Notes: a model not told the origin generated them from the letters alone. A DNA stretch of 64,000 nt from an uncultured Holophaga sp. (GCF_963677305.1 NZ_OY781925.1:2271501-2335500); one strand, 5' to 3'. Shown: positions 16,239 to 25,487, numbered from the stretch's first letter. A program made the numbers and translations.

Positions 16239-16577
16239 AAATGCACTCTGAGTTCCGAGAGAAGCACCACAAAGCTGCGAGAACATCCGTCCAGAATCGT
16301 TCCAGCACAGAGCAATGACAGCGGAGGGACTCCCGCTGGATGCTCGCTGGACAGACCCAGAAGCGGACTCGACTCTGGGTGCCCGAGAAGGCTGAGGCAT
16401 GCGGAGCACTCAGGACAACAAGGCCAGGGGATCAGCAAAGGCGGGCATGACAAGATCCTTGGTGCACTGAAGTCTCTGAAGATCACGCACCCCTGGCCTC
16501 GGGGCAAAGGAGAAGGCAGACTGGGAGGGCTATTGGGGGTCAGGCCACCCCCAGTGGCATGAGGAGACGATCCCCGC
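16239..16577. other. 339-bp gap without a recognisable gene
   Basis: No open frame with a ribosome-binding site or family similarity was found on either strand. A minus-strand open frame that crosses it is mostly antisense to the prenyltransferase. It marks the right edge of the accessory island, where GC content returns to the local norm. Confidence 0.5.
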
Positions 16578-17525
16578 ATGTCAGAACCGGAAGTGCAGCA
16601 AGTTTCCCCGAGTGACCCCTCTGCCCCGGAGGGTACCCCCACACGCAGGCCCGCCCCCGGTCTTGCGAGGCAGTCCCGCGAGCTGCTCGACATGATCAAG
16701 TTCGAGCACACCGTTTTTGCCCTGCCCTTCGCCTTCCTGGGGGCGCTGGCTGGCGCAGATGGCATCCCACCCCTCTGGATCTGCTTCTGGATCATCATGG
16801 CCATGGTGGGCGCCCGTACAGCTGCCATGACCTTCAACCGTTTGGTGGATGCTGATGTCGACGCCAGGAACCCCCGGACCTCCATGCGGGCGCTCCCGGC
16901 GGGACGCGTTACCCGTGGGGTGGCCTTGACCTTCCTGGGTCTATCCATTGTTCTTTTCGGATACAGTGCCGGACAACTGGGGCCCCTGCCCTGGAAGCTC
17001 TCCCCCCTGGCCCTGGTGATCCTTCTGGGCTATTCCCTCTGCAAGAGGTTCACTGCCTGGGCCCACGTGGTTCTTGGACTCTCTCTTGCTGGCGCTCCTC
17101 TAGGGGCCTGGATCGCCGTGACGGGGCGCTTTGAAGGCACCCCTTGTCTCCTCGCTCTGGGGGTTCTGGCCTGGACAGCAGGCTTCGATATCCTCTACGC
17201 CCTCCAGGACGAGGAGTTCGACCGACATCAGGGGCTGCACTCCATCCCTGTGCGCTTCGGGACCCAACGTTCGCTCCTCCTCTCCAGAGCACTCCATCTC
17301 CTCGCCCTGGCAGCCTGGGCGGCCTTCAACCTAGAGGTAGGGGCCCATCTATTCCCCTGGCTCGGCTGGGTCCTCGTCGGCGGGATACTCACCCGGGAGC
17401 ACTGGGTGGTCCGGGGGGGGCGCCTGGATCGTATAGATCACGCATTTTTCACGCTGAACAGCCTTGTGGGACTGATCTTCTTCCTGGGGCATCTTGCTGA
17501 GTTCCTGTTCTCACGCCCGACCTGA
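16578..17525 (+). CDS. UbiA-family prenyltransferase (menaquinone-type, MqnP/UbiA-like)
   Basis: A 315-residue polytopic membrane protein that attaches a prenyl chain to an aromatic ring. The first Asp-rich motif is N87-R-L-V-D91-ADVD-ARNPRT and the second is DEEFDRHQGLHS near residue 212. The protein has about eight or nine hydrophobic segments after a ~35-residue soluble N-terminus rich in Pro and Ser. The NRLVDADVDARNPRT form is typical of UbiA-like enzymes annotated for 4-hydroxybenzoate or futalosine-pathway menaquinone synthesis. No other quinone gene is adjacent, so the acceptor ring is unknown. Confidence 0.88.
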   Translation: MSEPEVQQVSPSDPSAPEGTPTRRPAPGLARQSRELLDMIKFEHTVFALPFAFLGALAGADGIPPLWICFWIIMAMVGARTAAMTFNRLVDADVDARNPRTSMRALPAGRVTRGVALTFLGLSIVLFGYSAGQLGPLPWKLSPLALVILLGYSLCKRFTAWAHVVLGLSLAGAPLGAWIAVTGRFEGTPCLLALGVLAWTAGFDILYALQDEEFDRHQGLHSIPVRFGTQRSLLLSRALHLLALAAWAAFNLEVGAHLFPWLGWVLVGGILTREHWVVRGGRLDRIDHAFFTLNSLVGLIFFLGHLAEFLFSRPT

Positions 17526-17581
17526 ATCACTAATAGAGATTCATTCTCGACATCCGAACCACTTCCGTCTAATTTGATCGG

Positions 17582-18541
17582 ATGTCCTCCAAGCCAAGTG
17601 CCCGACGTGCGATCCGGCGGAGCCGTCCCGATCGGGAGAAATTCTTCACCCTGATGCTGGTTTTCGCGCATCGGACCTTCCGCTGGTCCGTCCGGCGGAA
17701 GACCATCCTCTGGAGCCTGGCCGTCCTGGTGGTTCTCTACGCCCTGGCCATGAGCGGGTCGGCCTATGGCCTCTGGGCCTCCAAGCGGCTCATGAGCTTC
17801 AGTCAGCTCCAGCGCGACACAGCCACCCAGCAGTGGCAGCTCAGGAAAAGCCTCGAGCAGGCCCAGGGGCTGGAGCAAGAGATCAATACCCTCCGGGAGC
17901 AGCTCTCGGAACTCCTCCAGCAGATCGACCCCAAGCAGCCTGCGCCCACCCTGCCGCCTGCCCCTGAGAAAGCGCCCCCCCCCAAGGGGGATCAGGAGAA
18001 GAGCGCCGACAAGATCAGCCGACTGCGCTTGAAGCTGGAGCAGACAGAAGCCCAGGCCCACCTGATCAGGGCGAGCATGACCCCCATCATCGACCGGTGG
18101 AGCCACACGCCATCCGTCCTGCCCACTGCTGGTTACCTCAGCTCCAGCTTCGGATTCAGGGTGAGCCCTTTCTCGAAGAACAACGATGAATCCGGCAAGC
18201 CCCTGGGCTTCCACTCCGGCCTGGATATCTCGAATACCCTGGGCACCCCGATCCAGGCGACCGCCGAAGGCACCGTCGAGCAGGCGGGCTGGATGGACAG
18301 GTACGGGAACTGCGTCGTCTTGAGGCATACGGATGAGCTTGAAACCCTCTACGCCCACATGTCCCATGTCGAGGTCCACCCTGGCCAACTGGTGAACCGC
18401 GGGGACATCCTGGGGGAGATGGGGCAGACGGGCCAGGCCACTGGAGTCCACCTTCACTACGAGGTCCGCCTTCACGGAAAGCCCGTTGATCCCAAGCCCT
18501 ACCTCCGTCTCCAGAAGCAATGGCTCTCTGCCCTTTCCTGA
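17582..18541 (+). CDS. M23 (LytM) peptidoglycan endopeptidase, membrane anchored
   Basis: A 319-residue protein. Residues about 40-62 form a transmembrane anchor, residues about 70-170 a coiled coil (LRKSLEQAQGLEQEINTLRE) interrupted by a proline-rich spacer, and the C-terminal third is an M23 domain. Zinc ligands are H211 and D215 (HSGLD) and H292 within HLHYEV (H290-x-H292). The first catalytic His is in the YAHMSH segment. It would cleave peptide cross-links from the outer face of the inner membrane. The bactofilin gene starts 11 bp after its stop, a pairing seen in other bacteria where bactofilin scaffolds an M23 enzyme in cell-shape control. The ribosome-binding site is weak. Confidence 0.9.
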   Translation: MSSKPSARRAIRRSRPDREKFFTLMLVFAHRTFRWSVRRKTILWSLAVLVVLYALAMSGSAYGLWASKRLMSFSQLQRDTATQQWQLRKSLEQAQGLEQEINTLREQLSELLQQIDPKQPAPTLPPAPEKAPPPKGDQEKSADKISRLRLKLEQTEAQAHLIRASMTPIIDRWSHTPSVLPTAGYLSSSFGFRVSPFSKNNDESGKPLGFHSGLDISNTLGTPIQATAEGTVEQAGWMDRYGNCVVLRHTDELETLYAHMSHVEVHPGQLVNRGDILGEMGQTGQATGVHLHYEVRLHGKPVDPKPYLRLQKQWLSALS

Positions 18542-18552
18542 GTGAGTGGACC

Positions 18553-18963
18553 ATGTTCAAGAAAAACCCCAAGACCCGATCCCTGACCGCAGAGGTCGTC
18601 CATACCCTCCTGGGCAGAGGCTCCCTCTGGAAGGGGGAGGTCCTGATGGGCACCAACAGCCTGCGTATCGAAGGCACCCTGGAAGGGACCATCCACAGCG
18701 AGGGCGAAGTGACCATCACCCCCACAGGCCTCGTGAAAGGCACTGTCCACGCCAAGCACCTCATCGTGTCCGGCCGGGCGGAAGGCCTGTTCAAGGTGGA
18801 GGGCTGCCTGGAGATCCATGGCAGCGGCCACGTGGAAGGAGAGGTCGAGGTGGGGACCCTGGTGGTCGATGAGGGCGGCACCCTGGAGGGGACCTGTCAC
18901 CGGCAGGGACAGGAGCCGAGCGGGACGCCGGAAATGGAAGCCCCCCTCCCCCCCCTAGCTTGA
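18553..18963 (+). CDS. Bactofilin
   Basis: A 136-residue polymer-forming cytoskeletal protein. ATG 18553 (MFKKNPKTRS) is preferred over an in-frame ATG 33 bases upstream that lies inside the M23 gene. The body is a right-handed beta-helix of short repeats: SLRIEGTLEGTIHSEGEV, LVKGTVHAKHLIVSG, GHVEGEVEVGTLVVDEGG. The C-terminus is Pro/Glu-rich. Its position behind the M23 endopeptidase suggests a scaffold for local wall cutting. It ends 7 bp from the convergent ruvB stop. Confidence 0.92.
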   Translation: MFKKNPKTRSLTAEVVHTLLGRGSLWKGEVLMGTNSLRIEGTLEGTIHSEGEVTITPTGLVKGTVHAKHLIVSGRAEGLFKVEGCLEIHGSGHVEGEVEVGTLVVDEGGTLEGTCHRQGQEPSGTPEMEAPLPPLA

Positions 18964-18970
18964 AACGGCA

Positions 18971-19996
18971 TCAGCGGAAGAGCGGTCCAGAATCCGTCTT
19001 GAGCCCGAGATAGGCATAGGCGGCATCGGTAGCGCGCCTTCCCTGGGGAGTCCGGTCCAGAAAGCCGATCTGCATGAGGTAGGGCTCCACCAGGTCTTCC
19101 AGGCTGTCCCCCTCGACCTCCCCCAGGGCGGCCGCCAGGGTCCTCACCCCCACCGGACCGCCCTTGAACTTTCCACACAGGGCCTCCAGGTAGTCCCGAT
19201 CCAGACCGTCCAGGCCCAGATCGTCCACCTCGTGGAGCTCCAGGCAGGCCTCGGCAACGCCCGGTGTGATGACCCCCTGCCCCTTCACTTCAGCGTAGTC
19301 CCGGCAGCGCCGCAGAAGCCGGTTCACGATGCGCGGGGTCCCCCGCGAGCGCCTGGCGATGGCCTCTGCCCCCCCTGTTTCGATGCCCACTCCCAGGACC
19401 TGGGCCGTGCGGGTGGCGATGACTCTCAGCTCATCCCGTGTGTAGTATTCCAGGCGGTAGACCATCCCGAAGCGGTCATGGAGAGGCTTGCTCAACAGCC
19501 CGGCTCTCGTGGTCGCACCCACCAGGGTGAAGGGACGGAGGTCGACCTTGAGGGTCTGGGCCGAAGGGCCCTGGCCGATGAGGATGTCAAGCTTCCGGTC
19601 CTCCATGGCAGCGTAGAGCATCTCCTCGATGGCGGGGGGCAGACGATGGATTTCATCGATGAACAGGAACTCGCCCTCCTCGAGATTGGTGAGGATGGCC
19701 GCCAAGTCCCCCTTCTTTTCCAGGGCAGGAGCCTGGATGACCTTGCAGGAGGCCCCCATCTCGTTGGCCAGAACATGGGCCAGGGTGGTCTTGCCCAACC
19801 CCGGCGGCCCGAAGAGCAGGACATGATCCAGTACATCCCCGCGTCGCAGGGCGGCGTGGAGGGCTATCTCCAGACGGGCCTTGACCTTCTCCTGTCCGAT
19901 GTACTCGGGCAGACGCTGGGGACGCAGCGAATACTCATAGGAGTCGTCGCGATCGGCGGGGTCCAGGTCAGGATTGCGGTGGTGGTCCATGGTCAT
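18971..19996 (-). CDS. ruvB: Holliday junction branch-migration helicase RuvB
   Basis: A 341-residue AAA+ motor working with RuvA and RuvC. Walker A is FGPPGLGKTT (residues 62-71), Walker B LFIDEIHRL, sensor 1 GATTRAG, and the C-terminal winged helix ends IGFLDRTPQGR. ruvA and ruvC are not adjacent. The FHA histidine kinase is divergent from it. Confidence 0.97.
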   Translation of the reverse strand: MTMDHHRNPDLDPADRDDSYEYSLRPQRLPEYIGQEKVKARLEIALHAALRRGDVLDHVLLFGPPGLGKTTLAHVLANEMGASCKVIQAPALEKKGDLAAILTNLEEGEFLFIDEIHRLPPAIEEMLYAAMEDRKLDILIGQGPSAQTLKVDLRPFTLVGATTRAGLLSKPLHDRFGMVYRLEYYTRDELRVIATRTAQVLGVGIETGGAEAIARRSRGTPRIVNRLLRRCRDYAEVKGQGVITPGVAEACLELHEVDDLGLDGLDRDYLEALCGKFKGGPVGVRTLAAALGEVEGDSLEDLVEPYLMQIGFLDRTPQGRRATDAAYAYLGLKTDSGPLFR

Positions 19997-20106
19997 AAGC
20001 TCCTGACCATTCCCTCACGGCGGCCGCCCTTTTGTCCACACTCCCCCCTGGCGGGGGATTCTGTCAGGATGGATCCTTGGTCGTCCATCCCCCACCTGGA
20101 GCACAA

Positions 20107-21630
20107 GTGGCAGAAGACTTCTCCATTTCCATCCGGGACCGATACGGCTTCGAACGATCCGTGCCGCTAAACCGCAGCGTGGTCATCGGGCGCCAGAACC
20201 AGTGCGACATCGTACTCCCCGACACCATGGTGAGCCGCACCCACCTCCGGGTCGAATACCAGGACGGGGCCTGGTGGGTCGAGGATCTCGGGTCCTCCCA
20301 CGGCACCTTCTTCCAGGACCGCCGGGTGACCCGCATGGTCTGGGAGCCCGGCTGCTCCCTCCGCCTGGCGGACAGCGCCTACATCCTGACCCTGAGGGAC
20401 CAGACCCCTTTCCCCTCTGAGGTCAACCTCCAGGCCATTCTCCAGACCGCCCAGCTCCTCTCCGGGGAGATCGAGCTGGAGGATCTGCTGGAGCGGACCT
20501 TGACCCGTCTTCTGGCCATATCCGGCAACGACAGGGGCTTCATCATGCTGCCCGAGGGGGAGGAACTGGAGGTCAAGGTCCAGCGAAACCTCGGGGAGGA
20601 CATGACCCGGAACATCCATCTCTCCATGTCGAGCGTCCGCAAGGTCTTCGACCAGCGGGAGGCCATCTGGATCCAGAATGTGGCCACGGACCAGGCCCTC
20701 ATGGCCCAGCAGTCCGTCCACAACCTGCAGCTCAAGACCATCCTCTGCCTGCCACTCGTCGTCCAGGGCCGCTGCATCGGTGTGGTCTACCTGGACAGCC
20801 GGCGCATCAGTACCGGGCCCGTGGACCGTTCGACCTTCGAGGCGATCGTCTCCCTCTGCGCCATCGCCATCGAGCGCACCCGACTGGCCGAAGAGGGGAT
20901 GCACAACCGGGTGCTCGCAACCGTGGGCCAAGTGGCCAGCGCCATCGTCCATGACATCAAGAACGCCCTCTTCGTCATCGCCGGACATGCCCAGATGATC
21001 GGTGCCTGCCAGGAGCCCGGCACCCGTGCCCAGCACCACGTGGCTGAGATCCTCGGTGCCGTGGAGCGCCTCAGCCAGTTGAGCAGTGATGTCCTGGACT
21101 ATGCCAAGGTCCGCGAGCCCAACTTGGAGTGTGTGGACCTCTCAGCCTTCCTCAGCGGGCAGGCCGAGGCCCTGCAGGCCAGAGCCCGTGAGAAGGGCGT
21201 CACTCTGCTGGCGGAAGGCCCCCCGTGCCACGCCCTCCTGGACCAGTACCGCTTCACCCGGGTCATGGAGAACCTCCTCGTCAACGCCCTGGATGCCCTC
21301 GCAGAGCGCCCTGATCCACGGATCTCTCTCCGCTGGCAGGAAACCCCGGCTGGGATAAGCATCGAGGTGGAGGACAACGGCAAGGGCATCCCCCGGAGAG
21401 TTCTCAAGCGGATCTTCGAGCCCTTCTTCTCTTACGGGAAGGCCAAGGGCACCGGCCTTGGCATGGCGACCGTGAAGAAGATCGTCGAAGAGCACCATGG
21501 CCTCCTGGAAGTCCGCAGTGAGGAGGGCGTGGGCACCCTGGTCCGCCTGCTGGTCCCCAGGCAGACCGACAACACCCCCGACGACTCGACGGGAGAATTC
21601 AAGGCCATGGGACTGGGAGTGCAGCCGTGA
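20107..21630 (+). CDS. FHA-GAF histidine kinase
   Basis: The start is taken as GTG 20107, following CTGGAG, giving 507 residues; an upstream in-frame ATG has no homology. Domains in order: FHA (about 15-95, with VIGRQNQCDIVLPD and SRTHL), GAF (about 110-255), HisKA with phospho-acceptor H282 (VHDIKNALF), and HATPase (N-box NLLVNALDAL, G1 VEDNGKGIP, G2 GTGLGMATV). There is no membrane segment, so it is cytosolic. The FHA domain implies it binds a phosphothreonine partner, linking Ser/Thr and His kinase signalling. No response regulator is adjacent. The stop overlaps the GTG start of ispF. Confidence 0.92.
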   Translation: MAEDFSISIRDRYGFERSVPLNRSVVIGRQNQCDIVLPDTMVSRTHLRVEYQDGAWWVEDLGSSHGTFFQDRRVTRMVWEPGCSLRLADSAYILTLRDQTPFPSEVNLQAILQTAQLLSGEIELEDLLERTLTRLLAISGNDRGFIMLPEGEELEVKVQRNLGEDMTRNIHLSMSSVRKVFDQREAIWIQNVATDQALMAQQSVHNLQLKTILCLPLVVQGRCIGVVYLDSRRISTGPVDRSTFEAIVSLCAIAIERTRLAEEGMHNRVLATVGQVASAIVHDIKNALFVIAGHAQMIGACQEPGTRAQHHVAEILGAVERLSQLSSDVLDYAKVREPNLECVDLSAFLSGQAEALQARAREKGVTLLAEGPPCHALLDQYRFTRVMENLLVNALDALAERPDPRISLRWQETPAGISIEVEDNGKGIPRRVLKRIFEPFFSYGKAKGTGLGMATVKKIVEEHHGLLEVRSEEGVGTLVRLLVPRQTDNTPDDSTGEFKAMGLGVQP

Positions 21631-22124
21631 TCCGTATCGGCCAAGGTTTCGATGTCCACCGCTTTTCCGCTCCGGAAGAGGGCCGTCCCCTGGTCCTCAT
21701 GGGCATTCAGGTCCCCCACGACCGGGGACTGGCCGGGCACAGCGATGCGGACGTCATGCTCCACGCCCTCATGGATGCCCTCCTGGGTGCAGCAGGTTTG
21801 GGGGACATCGGCCAGCACTTCCCCGACACCGACCCGGCCTATAGAGGGGCAGACTCCGCGGAACTGCTCAAGCGGGTGATGGAAGCCCTCGCGGCCCAGG
21901 GATGGTGCGTGGTCAACGCCGATGTCCTCCTGATCGGCGAGCGTCCGAAGGTCGGCCCGCACCGCCAGGCCATGCGGGAGCACATCGCCCCCGTGCTCGG
22001 CGTCGGCACGGATGCCTTGAACGTGAAGGCCACCACCACCGAGAAGCTCGGCTTCACCGGACGCGGCGAGGGCCTCGCCGCCCAGGCCGTCGTGCTCCTG
22101 GAAAAAAACTTCCGGAATTCCTGA
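21627..22124 (+). CDS. ispF: 2-C-methyl-D-erythritol 2,4-cyclodiphosphate synthase
   Basis: The MEP-pathway enzyme that cyclises CDP-methylerythritol 2-phosphate. At 165 residues it is normal size. Zinc ligands are D9 and H11 (GFDVH) and H46 (VMLHA); H38-S-D is the active-site loop, and KATTTEKLGFTGRGEG is the conserved C-terminal signature. The GTG start lies inside the kinase stop (GTGA). ispD is not adjacent, although the two are often fused or paired. Confidence 0.97.
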   Translation: MIRIGQGFDVHRFSAPEEGRPLVLMGIQVPHDRGLAGHSDADVMLHALMDALLGAAGLGDIGQHFPDTDPAYRGADSAELLKRVMEALAAQGWCVVNADVLLIGERPKVGPHRQAMREHIAPVLGVGTDALNVKATTTEKLGFTGRGEGLAAQAVVLLEKNFRNS

Positions 22125-22174
22125 CGGAGCATCCTTATCGTGTCCGGCATCACACTGATAACCACGCTTCCGGC

Positions 22175-22204
22175 TTGAGGTAAACGACCCTGCTGCCGGA
22201 CAAT
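22175..22204 (+). promoter_or_regulatory. Candidate promoter for rubredoxin-fprA
   Basis: TTGAGG, an 18-base spacer, then GACAAT, ending 26 bases upstream of the rubredoxin start. This is a moderate match to a sigma-70 promoter. It is the only such pair I noticed in the 106-bp gap after ispF. Confidence 0.3.
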
Positions 22205-22230
22205 GATCTGATCCATCAAGGAGACAACCC

Positions 22231-22392
22231 ATGACCAAGTGGCGCTGCACCGTCTGCAATTACATCTATGATCCCGAAGTCGGGGATCCCGATAGCGGCA
22301 TCGCCCCCGGCACCCCCTTCGAGAGCATCCCCGAAGACTGGGTCTGCCCCCTCTGCGGCGTAGGCAAGAGCGATTTCGAACTGGAAGCCTGA
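22231..22392 (+). CDS. rub: Rubredoxin
   Basis: A 53-residue protein with the four iron ligands C6, C9 (CTVC), C39 and C42 (CPLC) and the conserved [19 protein letters not shown] core. AAGGAG stands 7 bases before the ATG. It carries single electrons and, with the A-type flavoprotein 18 bp downstream, forms an oxygen- or NO-reducing pair typical of anaerobes. Confidence 0.97.
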   Translation: MTKWRCTVCNYIYDPEVGDPDSGIAPGTPFESIPEDWVCPLCGVGKSDFELEA

Positions 22393-22410
22393 TCCACCGG
22401 AGTCTTCACC

Positions 22411-23619
22411 ATGGGAACCACACAATTAGCCCCAGGCGTCTACAGCGTAGGCGTCAAGGATCCGGGTCTGGCCATCTTCGATATCGTGATCCCCACAGAA
22501 TTCGGGACGACCTACAACGCCTACCTTGTGCGGGGCAGCGGCAAGACCGCCCTCATCGACTGCGTCAAGGCCCCCTTCGGGGAGGAGTTCATCGACCACA
22601 TCACGGACATCTGCCCCCTCGAGCAGATCGACTATGTGATCGTGAACCACTCAGAGCCGGACCACTCGGGCTCCCTGGTGAACCTGCTGCAGCTGCGCCC
22701 GGATGTGGAGGTCCTCTTCACCCGGGCGGCCAAGTCCTTCATCGACAACCTGGTCAACCGCGACTACCGGCACCGGATCGTCAAGGACGGCGAAAAGCTG
22801 GAACTCGGGGGCAAGACCCTGGTCTTCCAGGAGATGCCCTTCCTCCACTGGCCCGACACCATGTTGACCTGGCTGGAGGAGGACCGCATTCTCTTCCCCT
22901 GCGACTTCCTGGGTGCCCACTACTCCAGCGAGGCGGACTTCAACGACGAGCTGAAGGACCCGGAAGCCGCACGGAGGGCCTTCGAGTTCTACTACGCCAC
23001 CATCATGCGCCCCTACAAGGAGCACATCCTGAAGGCGGTTCACCGGGTCCGCGAACTCCAGCCCGCGATGATCGCGCCCTCCCACGGGCCGATCCTGCGG
23101 AAGGACCCCATGGCCTACCTCGACTACTACGAGGAGCGGGCCTCCATCCTCAACCGAACCCATGACATCCGTGTGCCCGTGGTGTATGTCTCCGCCTACG
23201 GAAACACGGAGATGATGGCGAAGAAGGTCGCCGAGGGGCTCCAGGACGCCGGGGTGACCCCAATCCTCATGAATGCGACGGAGAAGTCCGTGGCGGAGAT
23301 CGTGGATGAGTTCGAGAAGGCCGCGGGCTTCCTCATCGGCACCCCCACCCTCAATGCTGATGTGCCCCACCCCATCCTGGAGCTGGTGGCCTCCCTGGTC
23401 TTCCTCAACATGCGCGGCAAGCCGGCCTCGGTCTTCGGATCTTATGGCTGGAGCGGAGAGGCCATCAAGACGGTCCACGACATCCTCTCCTCGATGCGGA
23501 TGAAGGTGGGACCGGAGCCCATCAAGGCCAGGATGACGCCCTCCCCTGCAGAACTGGAGGCCTGCCGCGAGTTCGGTCACACCTTCGCCGAGATCGTCAA
23601 GATGCCCGGCGCCAAGTAG
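22411..23619 (+). CDS. fprA: A-type flavoprotein (rubredoxin:oxygen/NO oxidoreductase)
   Basis: A 402-residue flavodiiron protein. The N-terminal beta-lactamase-like domain carries the diiron site H80-x-E82-x-D84-H85 (NHSEPDHSG) and further ligands in the CDFLGAHYS segment and SHGPILR. The C-terminal flavodoxin domain (from about residue 253, VYVSAYGNTEMMAKK) binds FMN. It reduces O2 to water or NO to N2O with electrons from rubredoxin. The gene is co-transcribed with rubredoxin. Confidence 0.96.
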   Translation: MGTTQLAPGVYSVGVKDPGLAIFDIVIPTEFGTTYNAYLVRGSGKTALIDCVKAPFGEEFIDHITDICPLEQIDYVIVNHSEPDHSGSLVNLLQLRPDVEVLFTRAAKSFIDNLVNRDYRHRIVKDGEKLELGGKTLVFQEMPFLHWPDTMLTWLEEDRILFPCDFLGAHYSSEADFNDELKDPEAARRAFEFYYATIMRPYKEHILKAVHRVRELQPAMIAPSHGPILRKDPMAYLDYYEERASILNRTHDIRVPVVYVSAYGNTEMMAKKVAEGLQDAGVTPILMNATEKSVAEIVDEFEKAAGFLIGTPTLNADVPHPILELVASLVFLNMRGKPASVFGSYGWSGEAIKTVHDILSSMRMKVGPEPIKARMTPSPAELEACREFGHTFAEIVKMPGAK

Positions 23620-23635
23620 GTCCCGCCCCACCCCG

Positions 23636-23677
23636 ATGACCCGGCCAGGAAGCCATTCCAGGCCGGGTCATTTGTTT
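23636..23677 (+). terminator. Terminator after fprA
   Basis: Perfect 11-bp stem ATGACCCGGCC/GGCCGGGTCAT with a 14-base loop, followed by TTTGTTT. Confidence 0.85.
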
Positions 23678-23704
23678 ACACCCCTGTGGCAGATGACTTA
23701 GAAT
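23675..23704 (+). promoter_or_regulatory. Candidate promoter for trpB2
   Basis: TTTACA, an 18-base spacer and TAGAAT: 5/6 and 4/6 matches to sigma-70 boxes. It lies 45 bases before the trpB2 start and abuts the fprA terminator. Confidence 0.5.
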
Positions 23705-23748
23705 GACAGGGCTTCCACCCTGCTTGGTGCACAGAGAGAAAGGCTCCC

Positions 23749-25131
23749 ATGACTGGTTCCCAGCCCCGCAAGATCATCCTGGCCGAAAAGGACATGCCCA
23801 CGGCCTGGTACAACGTCATGGGCGACATGCCCAATCCCCCGGCGCCGGTCCTCCATCCCGGGACCCACCTGCCCGCCACCCTCCAGGACATGCAAGCCAT
23901 CTTTCCCGTGGAGATCATCAAGCAGGAGATGTCCACCGACCGCTACATCGACATCCCTGAAGAGGTCCAGGACATCCTGAAGTCCTGGCGCCCCTCCCCC
24001 CTCTTCCGGGCCACTCAGCTCGAAAAGGCCCTGGATACCCCGGCGAAGATCTACTACAAGTACGAGGGCGTCTCCCCTTCTGGCAGTCACAAGAGCAACA
24101 CCGCTGTGGCCCAGGCCTATTACAACAAGAAGGAAGGCACCAAGTACATCACCACCGAGACCGGCGCCGGCCAGTGGGGCTCCGCCCTCTCCCTGGCGGG
24201 CAGCCTCTTCGACATCGACATCAAGGTCTTCATGGTGAAGGTGAGCTACAACCAGAAGCCCTACCGCCGCCTGATGATGGAGACCTGGGGTGCCAAAGTG
24301 GTCCCCAGCCCCAGCATGGACACCGCCTATGGCCGCTCCATCCTCGAAAAGGATCCCGAAAACCAGGGTTCCCTCGGCATCGCCATCTCCGAGGCTGTGG
24401 AACTGGCCCTGCAGCGGGACGACACCAAGTACGCCCTGGGCTCCGTCCTCAACCATGTGGGCCTGCACCAGAGCATCATCGGCCAGGAAGCCATCAAGCA
24501 GCTGGAGATGGTCGGCCAGCAGGCCGACATCGTCATCGGGTGCCACGGCGGAGGCTCCAACTTCGCCGGCCTCTGCTTCCCCTTTGTCGGCCAGAACCTG
24601 CGGGGCGAACGCAGCGGCAAGAACAAGGTCCGCTGCATCGCAGTGGAGCCCTACAGCTGCCCCACCCTCACCAAGGGGACCTATGCCTACGACTTCGGTG
24701 ACACCGCCGGCATGACCCCCATCATGAAGATGTACACCCTGGGCCACGACTTCATGCCCCCCGGCATCCACGCTGGCGGCCTCCGCTACCACGGCGCCTC
24801 CCCCATCGTCAGCCAGCTCCTCCACGAGGGGCACATCGAGGCCACCAGCGTCCATCAGATCCCCTGCTTCGAAGCAGCCATCCTCTTCGCCCGCACCGAG
24901 GGCATCCTGCCCGCCCCCGAGTCCACCCACGCCATCCGGGCCGCCATAGATGAGGCTCTGAAGTGCAAGGAGGAGGGCACCGCCAAGACCATCGTCTTTA
25001 ATCTGACGGGACACGGGCACTTCGACATGAGCAGCTACGAGCGCTACCTCTCCGGACAGCTTGAGGACTACGAGTTCCCCGACGAGATCCTTGCCACCAC
25101 CCTGGCCAGCCTACCCAAGATCGAGGGCTGA
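23749..25131 (+). CDS. trpB2: TrpB2-type tryptophan synthase beta chain-like enzyme
   Basis: A 460-residue PLP enzyme of the TrpB2 group, about 50 residues longer than classic TrpB at the N-terminus. The PLP lysine is K115 in SGSHKSNTA, and the phosphate loop is [10 protein letters not shown]. TrpB2 enzymes make tryptophan from indole and serine (or O-phosphoserine) and do not need TrpA. No trpA or other trp gene is nearby, so indole salvage is likely. It has its own promoter and terminator. Confidence 0.93.
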   Translation: MTGSQPRKIILAEKDMPTAWYNVMGDMPNPPAPVLHPGTHLPATLQDMQAIFPVEIIKQEMSTDRYIDIPEEVQDILKSWRPSPLFRATQLEKALDTPAKIYYKYEGVSPSGSHKSNTAVAQAYYNKKEGTKYITTETGAGQWGSALSLAGSLFDIDIKVFMVKVSYNQKPYRRLMMETWGAKVVPSPSMDTAYGRSILEKDPENQGSLGIAISEAVELALQRDDTKYALGSVLNHVGLHQSIIGQEAIKQLEMVGQQADIVIGCHGGGSNFAGLCFPFVGQNLRGERSGKNKVRCIAVEPYSCPTLTKGTYAYDFGDTAGMTPIMKMYTLGHDFMPPGIHAGGLRYHGASPIVSQLLHEGHIEATSVHQIPCFEAAILFARTEGILPAPESTHAIRAAIDEALKCKEEGTAKTIVFNLTGHGHFDMSSYERYLSGQLEDYEFPDEILATTLASLPKIEG

Positions 25132-25148
25132 GCCGCATTCCCTCCCTG

Positions 25149-25182
25149 CACGCCGGAGATCCAAGGGTCCCCGGCGTGTTCT
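25149..25182 (+). terminator. Terminator after trpB2
   Basis: An 8-bp stem CACGCCGG/CCGGCGTG with a 14-base loop followed by TTCTC. The short T-run makes it moderate. The ppnP ribosome-binding site (AAGGAG) lies just downstream, so read-through is possible. Confidence 0.55.
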
Positions 25183-25205
25183 CACATGAACCCCAAGGAG
25201 CTCTC

Positions 25206-25487
25206 ATGCTGCAAGTGAATGAGTATTTCAGTGGAACCGTCAAGTCCATCGCACTCCGGGAAAAGGATGGGCGGGCCACCGTCGGCGTCATGGAAAAGGG
25301 CGAGTATGACTTCGGCACTGATTGCCTGGAGATCATGACCGTCGTCGCAGGTCACCTCACCGTCAAACTCCCCAGGGCAGACTCCTGGCAGGAATTCCCC
25401 GCAGGCAGCACCTTTGAAGTCCCCGCCAACCAGCGATTCCAGCTGAAGGTGCCCGTGGACACCGCCTATCTCTGCCGGTACCGCTGA
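25206..25487 (+). CDS. ppnP: Pyrimidine/purine nucleoside phosphorylase PpnP
   Basis: A 93-residue single-cupin protein (formerly UPF0345/YaiE). The start ATG 25206 is set by AAGGAG six bases upstream. Family signatures are the N-terminal [12 protein letters not shown], the [12 protein letters not shown] strand and the [17 protein letters not shown] strand. The family phosphorolyses nucleosides to base and ribose-1-phosphate. It stands between trpB2 and hppA without functional ties to either. Confidence 0.92.
   Translation: MLQVNEYFSGTVKSIALREKDGRATVGVMEKGEYDFGTDCLEIMTVVAGHLTVKLPRADSWQEFPAGSTFEVPANQRFQLKVPVDTAYLCRYR

Noticed and set aside
16235..16948. A 237-codon minus-strand frame covering the gap and the start of the UbiA gene
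   Set aside because: More than half is antisense to the prenyltransferase, and the rest has no homology or ribosome-binding site.
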